Source of the DNA: Actinoplanes sp040639655
GTDB lineage: Bacteria; Actinomycetota; Actinomycetes; Mycobacteriales; Micromonosporaceae
Assembly (NCBI RefSeq): GCF_040639655.1
Contig: NZ_JBFAAI010000003.1
Location: forward strand, 496,001 to 560,000
DNA length: 64,000 bases
Reading direction: 5' to 3'
Numbering within the stretch: position 1 is the stretch's first letter; each line of letters starts with the position of its first letter. Shown one piece after another: positions 39,322 through 48,430 of the stretch. A program made the translations under genes and the position numbers. The notes beneath the pieces were generated by a model. The model saw only the letters and a list, made by a program, of their open reading frames with translations. It was not told the DNA's origin and did not search any database.

Positions 39322-41028
39322 ATGAAAACCGGAGCGATCTCGCCACAGGCCCGCGCCAGGGCTCTCGCCGTCATGTCGTCGGGCGAGGAACTGGACGTGC
39401 TGGTCGTCGGCGCCGGCGTGGTCGGTGCCGGGTCGGCGCTCGACGCCGCCACCCGGGGCCTCTCCGTCGGCATCCTCGAGGCCCGTGACTTCGCCAGCGG
39501 CACCTCCAGCCGGTCCAGCAAGTTGATCCACGGCGGCCTGCGCTACCTGGAGATGCTGGACTTCAGCCTGGTCCGGGAGGCACTGCGGGAACGTGGCCTG
39601 CTCATCCAGAAACTGGCGCCGCACCTGGTGCGGCCGGTGCCGTTCCTCTACCCGCTGCAGAAACGGGCCTGGGAACGCCTGTACGTCGGCGCGGGCGTGG
39701 CTCTCTACGACATCCTGGCGCTGTCCGGTGGTGGCGCCGGCGTGCCCGTGCACCGGCACCTGAGCCGCGTCGAGGCGCTCAAGACGTTCCCGTCGCTGCG
39801 GCCGGAGAGCCTGGTCGGCGCGATCCGCTACTACGACGCCCAGGTCGACGACGCCCGGCACACCATGTTCCTGGTCCGCACGGCCGTCGCGCACGGCGCG
39901 CACGCGGCCTCCCGTACCGAGGTGACCGGTTTCCTGCGCGAGGGCCGCCGGGTCGTCGGCGTCCGCGCCCGTGACCTGGAGACCGGCGCGGAACTCACGA
40001 TCCGCGCCCGGACGGTGATCAACGCGACCGGTGTGTGGACCGGTGACAGCCAGGCGCTGCTCACCGGCGAGAGCGGCGAGTTCACGATCACCGCGAGCAA
40101 GGGCATCCACCTGGTGGTGCCGCGGGAACGGATCGCCGGAAGCACCGGGATGATCCTGCGTACGGCCACGAGTGTCCTGTTCGTGATCCCCTGGGATCAG
40201 CACTGGATCATCGGCACCACCGACACCAGATGGGACCTCGACAAGGCCGACCCGGCCGCGTCCGCCCACGACGTCGACTACCTGCTCGACGAGGTCAACA
40301 AGGCCCTCGCCACGCCGCTGACCCGCGACGACGTGCAGGGCGTCTACGCCGGTCTGCGGCCGCTGCTGTCGGCCGGCGCGGCCAGCACCGCGAAGCTGTC
40401 CCGCGAGCACGCCGTCGGCAACCCGGTGCCCGGCATGATCGTGGTGGCCGGCGGCAAGTACACGACGTACCGGGTGATGGCCCGCGACGCGGTCGACGCC
40501 GCCGTCCGTGACCTCGCCACCCGGGTACCGCAGTCCTGCACCGACCAGGTACCGCTGCTCGGCGCCGACGGATACCGCGCCGCCTGGAACCGCCGCAACG
40601 CGCTGGCCCGCGAGTCCGGCCTGCATCCGGAACGGATCGAACACCTGCTGCGCCGGTACGGCACCCTGATCGACGAGGTGCTGGCCCTGGTCGAGGCCGA
40701 CCCGTCGCTCGGGCTCCCCCTCGACGGCGCCCCCGGCCACCTCCGGGCCGAGATCGTGTACTCGGCCAGCCACGAGGGCGCCCGGCATCTCGAGGACGTG
40801 CTCGCCCGGCGTACCAGAATCGCCTTCGAGACCCCGGACCGTGGGGTCGCGGCAGCCCGCGCCGCCGCCGCCCTGATCGCGCCGATCCTCGGCTGGACCG
40901 GCGCCGAGGCCGACGCCGAGGCCGCCGGCTACGAATCCCGGGTCGTCGCCGAACTGGCCGCCCAGGAACAGCCCGACGACGAGACCGCCGACGCCACCCT
41001 CCGCCGGGCGGCCCTGGCCGCCGCCTGA
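39322..41028 (+). CDS. glpD: Glycerol-3-phosphate dehydrogenase (FAD)
   Basis: 568 aa. The N-terminal FAD-binding LDVLVVGAGVVGAGSALDAA, SSRSSKLIHGGLRYLEMLDF, the substrate-domain VIPWDQHWIIGTTDTRWDLD and GMIVVAGGKYTTYRVMARDA are GlpD signatures. The C-terminal 120 residues are the GlpA/GlpD C-terminal helical domain. It oxidises sn-glycerol 3-phosphate to dihydroxyacetone phosphate and passes electrons to the quinone pool at the membrane. AAAAGAGGATC precedes the ATG. A terminator hairpin follows directly after the stop. Confidence 0.96.
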   Translation: MKTGAISPQARARALAVMSSGEELDVLVVGAGVVGAGSALDAATRGLSVGILEARDFASGTSSRSSKLIHGGLRYLEMLDFSLVREALRERGLLIQKLAPHLVRPVPFLYPLQKRAWERLYVGAGVALYDILALSGGGAGVPVHRHLSRVEALKTFPSLRPESLVGAIRYYDAQVDDARHTMFLVRTAVAHGAHAASRTEVTGFLREGRRVVGVRARDLETGAELTIRARTVINATGVWTGDSQALLTGESGEFTITASKGIHLVVPRERIAGSTGMILRTATSVLFVIPWDQHWIIGTTDTRWDLDKADPAASAHDVDYLLDEVNKALATPLTRDDVQGVYAGLRPLLSAGAASTAKLSREHAVGNPVPGMIVVAGGKYTTYRVMARDAVDAAVRDLATRVPQSCTDQVPLLGADGYRAAWNRRNALARESGLHPERIEHLLRRYGTLIDEVLALVEADPSLGLPLDGAPGHLRAEIVYSASHEGARHLEDVLARRTRIAFETPDRGVAAARAAAALIAPILGWTGAEADAEAAGYESRVVAELAAQEQPDDETADATLRRAALAAA

Positions 41029-41034
41029 CCGCCC

Positions 41035-41073
41035 GGGGGTTCCGGCAGCTGAGGGGGCTGCCGGAGCCCCCTT
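41035..41073 (+). terminator. Terminator after glpD
   Basis: 15-bp arms (41035-41049 with 41057-41071, one mismatch) and a 7-base loop, followed by TTCCTC, 6 bases past the glpD stop. May also serve the convergent MFS gene. Confidence 0.8.
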
Positions 41074-41156
41074 CCTCATCGCGACAGTGTCCGGCGCGGC
41101 CGCTCGTCCCGGACCACGCCCAAGGACCGGTACTCGCCCACCGGCGGCGCCGGTGC

Positions 41157-42467
41157 TCACCGGTCGCGTCGCGGAACACGCCCGGGCTCATCCGGTGCCG
41201 GCCGGCGGGCGGCGGGGAGTACGGTCCGCGGGCGGTGGCCGCCCGGTGGCTCGGTCGCGGCGCCGCCGGGCAGTGGTGGCGGGCCGTCGAGCGGCGACGA
41301 CGGCCGGCTCGACTCCGGCGGAGGCCGGCCGGAATGTGCCGCGGTGCCGAGGGCGAAGGCCACCGCCGCGGACAGCGTGACGGCACCGCACAGCAGCAGC
41401 GTCCCGGTGTACCCGAGAAGCGACACGGCACCGCCCGCGAAGACACCCGCGATCACCATGCCCGCGGTGGTGGCGTTGGCGAACAGGGTGGTCGCGCGGC
41501 CGGTGGCGGGAGCCATCACGTCCTGGAACCAGCGGATACCGGCGGCACCGACGACCGCGACCGCGATACCGCGGACGACCTGCCCGGCGATCAGCCCGGT
41601 CAGGCCGCGGGCCGCCACGGTGAGCGTGAAGAAGAACACGAAGCAGCTCATGCCGGCGAGAATGACCAGGCGCTGGCTGATGCGGGCCGGCACGGCGGCG
41701 AGCAGCAGTGCGGCGACCACCTCGACGGCGGCGCAGACGCTGAACAGCACGCCGACGGCCGAGTCGGACTGGGCGAGGTCGCGGGTGACGAACAGCGGCA
41801 TGGCGACCGAGCCGGCGAACATGGCCGTGTAGAAGAGCGTCACACTGCAGGTCAGCAGGACGGCGGCGGTTCTCGGCAGGCCGGGGCCGGCTTCGCTGCC
41901 GTGGCGGCCCGGCGGGCACGGCGGGCCCGGCCGGGGTACCGCGATCAGCACCCAGCAGGCCGCCACCATCAGCACGACGGCCGCCGAGCGGAGGATGGCG
42001 GAGAACCCGGCGGCGGTGAGAACGACCGCGCCGAGCAGCGGGCCGGTCGCCCAGGCCAGCGACCACACCGACCGCAGCAGCGGCACCGAACGGCCGGCCG
42101 CCGGTCCGTCGCCGAGGACGTGCCGGGCCAGCGAGAACAGTTGCGGGAAGGCGGCGGCCAGGGCGCCGAGCAGGGTGACGGCGAGCAGGATGAGAAGCGG
42201 GTACGACCGGATGACGGTCATCAGCCAGAGGGCGACGCCGCCGGAGAGCATGGCGGCAGCCGCGTACCCGCGGGACGGCCGGATGTCGAAGCTCCGACCG
42301 GCCAGCCAGGCGATCATGATGCCGCCGGCGCCGTGGACCGAGACGAACAGGCCGGTCTGCAGCGGGGTGAGCCCGGCGACCTCGGTGACGAAAAGGACGA
42401 AATAGGAGCCGACCATCGAATCGGCGACGCCGAGCAGCAGCACAGCGACAGCCAGTGACATCGACAT
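41157..42467 (-). CDS. MFS transporter (sugar-efflux-like)
   Basis: 436 aa with twelve predicted membrane helices (first: SLAVAVLLLGVADSMVGSY). The loop LFVSVHGAGGIMIAWLAGRS with the MFS motif A position, and the halves' symmetry around a Pro/Gly-rich loop near 195-215, fit the sugar-efflux transporter (SetA/SetB-like) branch of the MFS, though drug efflux cannot be excluded. The C-terminal 60 residues are a Pro/Arg-rich cytoplasmic tail. No ribosome site stands out. It lies convergent to glpD and ahead of the M50-like gene. Confidence 0.8.
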   Translation of the reverse strand: MSMSLAVAVLLLGVADSMVGSYFVLFVTEVAGLTPLQTGLFVSVHGAGGIMIAWLAGRSFDIRPSRGYAAAAMLSGGVALWLMTVIRSYPLLILLAVTLLGALAAAFPQLFSLARHVLGDGPAAGRSVPLLRSVWSLAWATGPLLGAVVLTAAGFSAILRSAAVVLMVAACWVLIAVPRPGPPCPPGRHGSEAGPGLPRTAAVLLTCSVTLFYTAMFAGSVAMPLFVTRDLAQSDSAVGVLFSVCAAVEVVAALLLAAVPARISQRLVILAGMSCFVFFFTLTVAARGLTGLIAGQVVRGIAVAVVGAAGIRWFQDVMAPATGRATTLFANATTAGMVIAGVFAGGAVSLLGYTGTLLLCGAVTLSAAVAFALGTAAHSGRPPPESSRPSSPLDGPPPLPGGAATEPPGGHRPRTVLPAARRPAPDEPGRVPRRDR

Positions 42468-42550
42468 CGCTCAAACGATAACCCCGGTGACCGGGAAAAT
42501 CAGCAGCGCAGGCGGTTCGAAAACACGGAAAGCACGGAGCCGGACCGGAC

Positions 42551-43219
42551 TCAGGCCCAGATCCGCAGGAAGAGGATGCCCAGGAAGTCGACGACCGTCA
42601 GCAGAATCGGATAGCCGGTCGGGAAGAAGGCGAAGACCAGCAGGAGCAACGCGCCGATGTTCTTGTCCTCGAACCAGAGCCGCATCCAGTTCATGCTCGG
42701 GCCCGGGTGGCGCAGAGCGTTCCACAGCACGCCGAACCCGTCCAGCGGCGGGATCGGGATCAGCGCCAGCAGGCCGAAGCAGAGCAGGCCCCCGCCGAGC
42801 GACAGGACCGCCTGCGCGTCGTACGGCAGCGGCACACCGCGCAGGATCCAGCCCGGATTGATGCCACCGAGCAGCTCGGCCGGATACACCAGCGCGAACC
42901 CAGCGATGATCACCTCACCGGCGAGGATGCAGGCGACCGGCCCGGCGGCGAAGACCGCGGCGGCCCGGCCCCGGCCACGCCAGCGCGGCACCTCGTCGAC
43001 GGACAGTTGCCGGCCCCACCCGGCCCCGGCGATCAGGGCCGAGACCGCCCCGAACGGATCGATGTCCTCCCGCGGGCTGAACCGCAGCACCGGACGCCCG
43101 TCACCGAGGCCGACGACCCGCGCCGTGAACCGCATGGCGGCGGAGCGCAGCACCAGACCGAGAAGGAAAGCGACCAGCAGGGCGGCGAACGCCACCGGGT
43201 CGCCTAGGGCGAAGAGCAC
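42551..43219 (-). CDS. M50/site-2-protease-like membrane protein without HExxH
   Basis: 222 aa, GTG start, about six hydrophobic segments. FGLLALIPIPPLDGFGVLWN matches the second zinc-ligand region (NxxPxPPLDG) of bacterial site-2 proteases, and AAVFAAGPVACILAGEVII matches their A-G-P segment. In active members the first helix holds HExxH; here the equivalent place reads LRSAAMRFTARV, without His or Glu, so it should not be a peptidase of the usual kind. It lies 11 bp downstream of parA on the same strand, so both are co-transcribed. Function unknown, possibly a catalytically dead membrane partner. Confidence 0.75.
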   Translation of the reverse strand: MLFALGDPVAFAALLVAFLLGLVLRSAAMRFTARVVGLGDGRPVLRFSPREDIDPFGAVSALIAGAGWGRQLSVDEVPRWRGRGRAAAVFAAGPVACILAGEVIIAGFALVYPAELLGGINPGWILRGVPLPYDAQAVLSLGGGLLCFGLLALIPIPPLDGFGVLWNALRHPGPSMNWMRLWFEDKNIGALLLLVFAFFPTGYPILLTVVDFLGILFLRIWA

Positions 43220-43230
43220 GGATGCCGGAC

Positions 43231-44163
43231 CTAGCCTCGTTCCGCCTGTGCGGCGATGACCTCGCGAGCGAGCTGACGGTAGTTGCGGGCGCCGGACGAC
43301 GCCGGGTCCAGCGTAGTGATCGGAGCGCCCGCCACGGTCGACTCCGGGAACTTGACCGTCTTGGTGATGACCGTCTGGTAGACCTTGTCGCCGAAGGCCT
43401 CGACCACACGCTGCAGCACCTGGCGGCAGTGGGTGGTACGGGAGTCGTACATGGTGGCGAGGATGCCCTCGAGCTCGAGATCGAAGTTGAGCCGCTCCCG
43501 CACCTTGTCGATGGTGTCCAGCAGCAGCGCCACACCACGGAGGGAGAAGAATTCACACTCCAGGGGGATCAGGACACCGTGCGCGATGGTCAGCGCGTTG
43601 ATCGCCAGCAGGCCCAGTGAGGGCTGGCAGTCGATCAGGATGAAGTCGTACTCCTTACGGACCGACCGCAGGGCGCGGGCCAGCGCCATCTCGCGCGCGA
43701 CCTCGTTCACCAGCTGGATCTCGGCCGCCGAGAGGTCGATGTTGGCGGGCAGCAGGTGCAGGCCGGCGACGTCGGACTTGATGATCACGTCCTCGGTGGC
43801 GACGTCGTCCTGCATGAGCAGGTTGTAGACACTCAGGTCGAGGTTGTGCGGGTTCACACCCAGGCCCACCGAGCAGGCACCCTGCGGGTCGAAGTCGACG
43901 AGCAGAACCTTGCGCCCGTACTCCGCGAGAGCGGCGCCCAGGTTGATGGTCGTCGTGGTCTTGCCGACGCCACCCTTCTGGTTGGCCAGCGCGATGATGC
44001 GGGCCGGACCGTGCCGGTCCTTCGGCATCGGCTCGGGGATCGGGCGGCGCATGGTGTACGCCGTGGGATCGGCTGGACCCAGGTCGGCACCGAGATCCAG
44101 CGAATTCTGCTGCTCCCGGAGCGTGGAGGTCCAGGCCTCCGCACGCTCGCCGTTCCCTGACAT
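43231..44163 (-). CDS. parA: ParA/Soj-type partition ATPase
   Basis: 310 aa. ARIIALANQKGGVGKTTTTI holds the deviant Walker A box with the signature Lys, followed by VLLVDFDPQGACSVGLG, YDFILIDCQPSLGLLAINAL and PLECEFFSLRGVALLLDTID. An N-terminal extension of 50 residues precedes the ATPase. This is the ParA-like protein that accompanies scpA-scpB and xerD in actinobacteria, distinct from the oriC-linked parAB pair; no parB is nearby. Role in chromosome organisation is inferred from context. Confidence 0.93.
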   Translation of the reverse strand: MSGNGERAEAWTSTLREQQNSLDLGADLGPADPTAYTMRRPIPEPMPKDRHGPARIIALANQKGGVGKTTTTINLGAALAEYGRKVLLVDFDPQGACSVGLGVNPHNLDLSVYNLLMQDDVATEDVIIKSDVAGLHLLPANIDLSAAEIQLVNEVAREMALARALRSVRKEYDFILIDCQPSLGLLAINALTIAHGVLIPLECEFFSLRGVALLLDTIDKVRERLNFDLELEGILATMYDSRTTHCRQVLQRVVEAFGDKVYQTVITKTVKFPESTVAGAPITTLDPASSGARNYRQLAREVIAAQAERG

Positions 44164-44277
44164 CTGCCGTCGCCCCCTTCCGACTCACAAGCCGGAGCCG
44201 ATGCCCGACTGTACGCCAACCCCTCTTCCCCGAAGGGGTCACTCGTTCGGCGTGTCGCGCCTACGCATCCATAGCCT

Positions 44278-45192
44278 CTAACGAGCCCGCGGGTGTGCGG
44301 TCGCGTACACCTCACGGAGGCGTTCGACGGTCACCAGGGTATACACCTGCGTCGTGGTGACCGAGGCGTGTCCCAGCAGTTCTTGCACCACCCGTACGTC
44401 CGCCCCGCCGTCGAGCAGATGCGTGGCGTAGGAGTGACGCAGCGTGTGCGGGCTCACCGCGTACGGGCCGTCCACCGGCAGGCCGGCCGCGATCGCGCAA
44501 CGGTGCAGGACCGTCCACGCGCTCTGCCGTGACAACCGGCCGCCGCGCGCGTTGAGGAACACGGCGGGCGTGCCCCGGCCCGACTCGGCAAGCGCGGGCC
44601 TGGCCCGTACCAGATATGCCTGTAACGCGGCCCGGGCGTAACCGCCGACCGGGACCACCCGCGTGCGCCCGCCCTTGCCCCGCAGGATCACCGCCGGCTC
44701 GGTGTCCAGCGAGAGGTCGTCGATGTCGGCGCCGACCGCCTCGGAGATCCGGGCGCCGGTGCCGTAGAGGAACTCCAGCAGGGCGCGGTCACGCAGACCG
44801 AGCGGCGAATCGGCGGCCGGCACCGCGAGAAGACGCCCGACCTGATCGGGATCCAGGGCCTTGGGCAGCCGTTTCGGCGGCGCGGGGAGCCGTACGTCCG
44901 CGGCCACGTCGTGCGTCACGAGCCTCTCGCGGAGCGCGAACCGGTGCAGACCACGGACCGCCGAGATGGCCCGCGCCGCCGACGCCGAGGCCATGCCCTC
45001 CTCGCGCAGCCGGGCCAGGTGCCCCTCGACGTGCGCCGGACGGACCTCGCCGAGGTCCTCGACACCCTCGGCCGCGAGGTGCTCGGCGTAGCGGTCCAGA
45101 TCGCGCCGGTAGGAGGCGAGCGTGTTCCGGGACAGGCCACGCTCCACAGTCAGGTGGTCCAGGTAGGTCTTCACGGCCCGATCGAGACTCAG
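44278..45192 (-). CDS. xerD: Tyrosine recombinase XerD
   Basis: 304 aa if translation starts at the CTG at 45192. That CTG overlaps the ald stop (CTGA) and stands 7 bases after GGAGG; the first ATG/GTG-type codon in frame is GTG 45174, which has no ribosome site and would cut off SLDRA of the conserved N-terminus. Catalytic residues are complete: Arg in GTGARISEAV, Lys in LRGKGGRTRVVP, H-x-x-R in SPHTLRHSYATHLL, His in ELLGHASVTTT and Tyr in TQVYTLV. With XerC it resolves chromosome dimers at dif. Directly downstream of ald. Confidence 0.93.
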   Translation of the reverse strand: MSLDRAVKTYLDHLTVERGLSRNTLASYRRDLDRYAEHLAAEGVEDLGEVRPAHVEGHLARLREEGMASASAARAISAVRGLHRFALRERLVTHDVAADVRLPAPPKRLPKALDPDQVGRLLAVPAADSPLGLRDRALLEFLYGTGARISEAVGADIDDLSLDTEPAVILRGKGGRTRVVPVGGYARAALQAYLVRARPALAESGRGTPAVFLNARGGRLSRQSAWTVLHRCAIAAGLPVDGPYAVSPHTLRHSYATHLLDGGADVRVVQELLGHASVTTTQVYTLVTVERLREVYATAHPRAR

Positions 45193-46304
45193 TGGAGCAC
45201 CTCCGTCACCGCTGTCGAGCGCATCCCGTGCGCCTCCGCGACCGGGCGGGAGACGACGTTCCCGTCGAACGTGTTCAGACCCGCGGCCAGGGCGGCATCG
45301 GCACTCAGCGCGCCGCGCCATCCGCGGTTGGCCAGTTCCAGAGCGTACGGCAGGGTGACGTTCGTCAGAGCGTAGGTGCTGGTGTGCGGCACCGCCCCGG
45401 GCATGTTGGCGACGCAGTAGAACATCGATTCGTGCACCGGGTACGTCGGGTCGTCGTGTGTGGTCGGCCGTGAGTCCTCGAAGCAGCCGCCCTGGTCGAT
45501 CGCGATGTCCACCAGCACACTGCCCGGCTTCATCCGGGACACCAGATCGTTGGAGATCAACTTCGGGGCCTTCGCGCCCGGCACCAGCACCGCGCCCACC
45601 ACGAGGTCCGCGTCGAGGACGGCCTTCTCGATCTCGTACGCGTTCGACGCGATCGTCTGGATGTGACCGCGGTAGTCGGCGTCCACCGCCCGCAGCCGGG
45701 CCACGTTTTTGTCCAGCAGCAGCACCTCGGCCTGCATGCCGAGCGCGATCGCGGCCGCGTTCAGACCGGACACGCCCGCGCCGATGACCACCACCTTCGC
45801 CGCGTACACCCCCGGCACGCCACCCATCAGCACGCCGCGGCCACCGCCCTGCCGCATCAGGTGATAGGCACCGACCTGCGGGGCGAGGCGCCCGGCCACC
45901 TCGGACATCGGCGCCAGCAGCGGCAGCGACCGGTCCGGCAGCTCGACCGTCTCGTACGCGATCCCGGTCACCCTCCGCTCCAGCAGCGCGTCCGTGCACT
46001 CCTTCGACGCCGCCAGGTGCAGGTAGGTGAAGAGCACCTGACCCGCCCGCATCCGGTGGTACTCCTCCGGCACCGGCTCCTTGACCTTCAGGATGAGATC
46101 ACCGGCGCCCCACACCTCGTCGGCGTCCGGCAGGATCGCCGCCCCCGCCGCGCGGTAGTCACTGTCGGTGATCGATGAGCCCGCGCCGGCACCGGCCTGC
46201 ACGACCACGTCGTGGCCGTTGCGGGTGAGCTCATAGACGCCCGCCGGGGTGATCGCCACCCGGAACTCGTTGTTCTTGACCTCGCTGGGAATGCCGACCT
46301 TCAT
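45189..46304 (-). CDS. ald: Alanine dehydrogenase
   Basis: 371 aa, full length. MKVGIPSEVKNNEFRVAITP is the typical start; the catalytic Lys lies in LILKVKEPVPEEY and the His in FTYLHLAASKE. The NAD-binding fold begins with AAKVVVIGAGVSGLNAAAIA. It interconverts L-alanine and pyruvate with NAD and ammonia. The 3' end overlaps the xerD start (CTGA). Ribosome site weak. The barstar-domain gene is divergent 90 bp upstream. Confidence 0.96.
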   Translation of the reverse strand: MKVGIPSEVKNNEFRVAITPAGVYELTRNGHDVVVQAGAGAGSSITDSDYRAAGAAILPDADEVWGAGDLILKVKEPVPEEYHRMRAGQVLFTYLHLAASKECTDALLERRVTGIAYETVELPDRSLPLLAPMSEVAGRLAPQVGAYHLMRQGGGRGVLMGGVPGVYAAKVVVIGAGVSGLNAAAIALGMQAEVLLLDKNVARLRAVDADYRGHIQTIASNAYEIEKAVLDADLVVGAVLVPGAKAPKLISNDLVSRMKPGSVLVDIAIDQGGCFEDSRPTTHDDPTYPVHESMFYCVANMPGAVPHTSTYALTNVTLPYALELANRGWRGALSADAALAAGLNTFDGNVVSRPVAEAHGMRSTAVTEVLH

Positions 46305-46394
46305 CTGCCGGACGTTACCCCTGAGCTGCTGAACTTTCCCGACTCGTGCACCGGCGTCCCCCGGTAGGCGGTCCGGGCTGTACGGTTCCACCCG

Positions 46395-47603
46395 ATGAGC
46401 GGCTTTCCCTGGCTTCTGGTGGACCAGAACACCGACGACGGTGAACTCGTGATAGCCGCCTGCTCCGATATCGACGGACTGTTCGTGGAATCGCCCGAAC
46501 CGCCGGTCGAGACGTACACCCTCCTCGGCTGCGAGCCGGCCGGCCGGCTCCGCGCCGCCTGTGACGGCACCGGGCCCGCCTGGCTGGGCAACGTCGGCCT
46601 CGACGCGATCCACCCGCTCACCTCCAAGCACCCGCCGCACTGCTGGCACTGCGCCGAGGAACTGCTCGACATCACCGTGGTCGACGCCCGCCGCTCGGGC
46701 GGCGGGCGTGGCCTGCTCGACGTGACGCTCGAGGGCCGGCTGCGGATCGAGGAACTGGCCCGGTTCGCGCGCGGCACCGACCGGGCACCCGACGCAGACG
46801 GGTACCTGCTGGTCGGAGTCTCCGGGCACGGCGAGGAGGACTTCGGGATGTGCCGGGAGGTGGAAGGCGTGTTCCGGTCCCGGCCCGCGCCCGCCCCGCG
46901 CGGCGCCGCCCTGATCGGTTGCCGGCCCGAACCACCCCTGCAACGCGCCATCGACGCCCTCCATCGCGGTGCGGCCAGCCGGCGGCGCTGGATCAAAGGT
47001 TCGATCTTCAGTGTCGACCGGGACGGCACCGCGGTCGGCATGGTCGGCGCCGGGCTCGGTGCCGAGGTGGCCGCGGTCCGCCCGTCCCGCCTCGGCGACG
47101 GGCTGGTCGACGTCAAGCTGGAACCGACGTACGGCCACGCGGTCGGCGGGCCCCGGCCGGCCGGGGCCCGCACCGTCTGGCAGCGCTGGCGGGCCGGGCG
47201 GCCGGACGTGCACGGCGAATGGACCGAGTACGACGCCGACCTGCGCCACGAGTGGGCCGGGGTCGCCCTCGCCCACCACGAGCAGCGGCCCGACCGGCCG
47301 TCCGGCACCCGGTACCACATGGCCGGCCGGCACATCACCGACGTCGAAGGGTTCTTCTGCGCCATCGGGGAGGCGATCAACGGGCCCGGAGGCTACTTCG
47401 GCTGGAACCTGGGCGCCCTGCACGACTGCGCCAACGGCGGGTGGGGCGCGGCGCCCGGCTTCCAGCTGGTCTGGCACGACTCCGAGGTGGCCCGCACGCA
47501 CCTGGTGCCCGGCTACGACCGGCGCTGGTGGACCCCGGCCGTGACCATGGACGACCTGCTCGGCTACCTGGCCGACTCCGGCGTCGACGTCGACCTGCGC
47601 TGA
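46395..47603 (+). CDS. Barstar-domain protein with unknown N-terminal module
   Basis: 402 aa. The C-terminal 90 residues match the barstar inhibitor fold: HITDVEGFFCAIGEAINGPG, GYFGWNLGALHDCANGGWG and FQLVWHDSEVARTHL. The remaining 300 residues were not recognised; they contain CWHCAEELLDITVVD, a possible metal-binding Cys-rich spot, and two internally similar parts around GLLDVTLEGRL and GLVDVKLEPTY. Barstar domains neutralise barnase-like ribonucleases and related polymorphic-toxin domains. No ribonuclease toxin gene is visible nearby, so an orphan immunity or regulatory role is inferred. ATG 46395 is the natural start. Confidence 0.8.
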   Translation: MSGFPWLLVDQNTDDGELVIAACSDIDGLFVESPEPPVETYTLLGCEPAGRLRAACDGTGPAWLGNVGLDAIHPLTSKHPPHCWHCAEELLDITVVDARRSGGGRGLLDVTLEGRLRIEELARFARGTDRAPDADGYLLVGVSGHGEEDFGMCREVEGVFRSRPAPAPRGAALIGCRPEPPLQRAIDALHRGAASRRRWIKGSIFSVDRDGTAVGMVGAGLGAEVAAVRPSRLGDGLVDVKLEPTYGHAVGGPRPAGARTVWQRWRAGRPDVHGEWTEYDADLRHEWAGVALAHHEQRPDRPSGTRYHMAGRHITDVEGFFCAIGEAINGPGGYFGWNLGALHDCANGGWGAAPGFQLVWHDSEVARTHLVPGYDRRWWTPAVTMDDLLGYLADSGVDVDLR

Positions 47604-47656
47604 CCGACGCCGGGACGACTGCACATCCCGGATGTCCGCGGTGCGGCCGGTAACCG

Positions 47657-48052
47657 TCAAACGCTGACGTCCCGCCGGTGGACGGTCAGGTGGTGCGCAT
47701 CGGTGTCCGGCTCGTCGAGGCCGAAAGCGATCACCCGGCGCGGATGGATCCGGATGATCGGGGCCGCACCGCCGATCGCCTCGCCCATACCACGGATCTC
47801 CAGGCAGCGGACCCGCCACGGATCGGTCGACGGCAGGTCGTCGACAACGAAGGCGACCCGGCCGTTGGCCGCCACATTCCGGAACTTGCGGCTCCGCGCC
47901 ATGTCGTAGCCGCTGATGTCGATCGTCAAGGTCTCCGGGTTGTACCGGAAGCCGACCGGGCTGACCTGAAGCGTCCCGTCCGGCTGAACCGTCGCCAGAC
48001 GGCCCAGCCGCTGGCCGGCCAGGTATTCGATCTCGAGCTCGGTGAACGTCAT
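47657..48052 (-). CDS. PPOX-class F420-dependent oxidoreductase
   Basis: 131 aa from ATG 48052. EIEYLAGQRLGRLATVQPDG, LQVSPVGFRYNPETLTIDIS, KFRNVAANGRVAFVVDD and RCLEIRGMGEAIGGAAPIIR fit short split-barrel proteins annotated as PPOX-class F420-dependent oxidoreductases. They reduce flavin- or quinone-like substrates with F420H2 in actinomycetes; substrate unknown. Convergent with the barstar-domain gene. Confidence 0.85.
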   Translation of the reverse strand: MTFTELEIEYLAGQRLGRLATVQPDGTLQVSPVGFRYNPETLTIDISGYDMARSRKFRNVAANGRVAFVVDDLPSTDPWRVRCLEIRGMGEAIGGAAPIIRIHPRRVIAFGLDEPDTDAHHLTVHRRDVSV

Positions 48053-48130
48053 CACCCGAGCCTGCAACCTCAAGGAAGGTTGAGGTCAACCCGGCCGGCG
48101 GATTCGATACCGGTTGATAGCGTCGCCGGC

Positions 48131-48421
48131 ATGACGGACCGGAACCGGAGACGTCCGGCTCATGAGGACGCGCTCCAGCGCCTGCATGTGAGAATCGCCC
48201 AGCTGCCGATCCTCGGCGGGTTCTGCGCCGTGTTCATCATGGCCACCGGCGAGCTGACCGTCGTCCAGCTGCTGTCGGCCGTCGCCATGGTCGCCGGTGG
48301 CGTCTGCGGGGTGGGTGTCTGGCTCGCCGACCGTGATCAGCGCATGTCCGACCGCCTGCTGGCCGCCGCACTGATCCTGTTCGCCATCGCCTGCACCGGA
48401 CTGGCCCTGGGCGGCCGCTGA
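48131..48421 (+). CDS. Small membrane protein, unknown
   Basis: 96 aa with three predicted membrane helices (LPILGGFCAVFIMATG; VVQLLSAVAMVAGGVCGVG; LLAAALILFAIACTGLALG) and a basic N-terminus, DRNRRRP. No family recognised. The ATG at 48131 lies in the 78-bp gap to the divergent PPOX gene. A tandem repeat tract starts 9 bases after the stop. Confidence 0.6.
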   Translation: MTDRNRRRPAHEDALQRLHVRIAQLPILGGFCAVFIMATGELTVVQLLSAVAMVAGGVCGVGVWLADRDQRMSDRLLAAALILFAIACTGLALGGR

Positions 48422-48430
48422 CCCGCCGGC

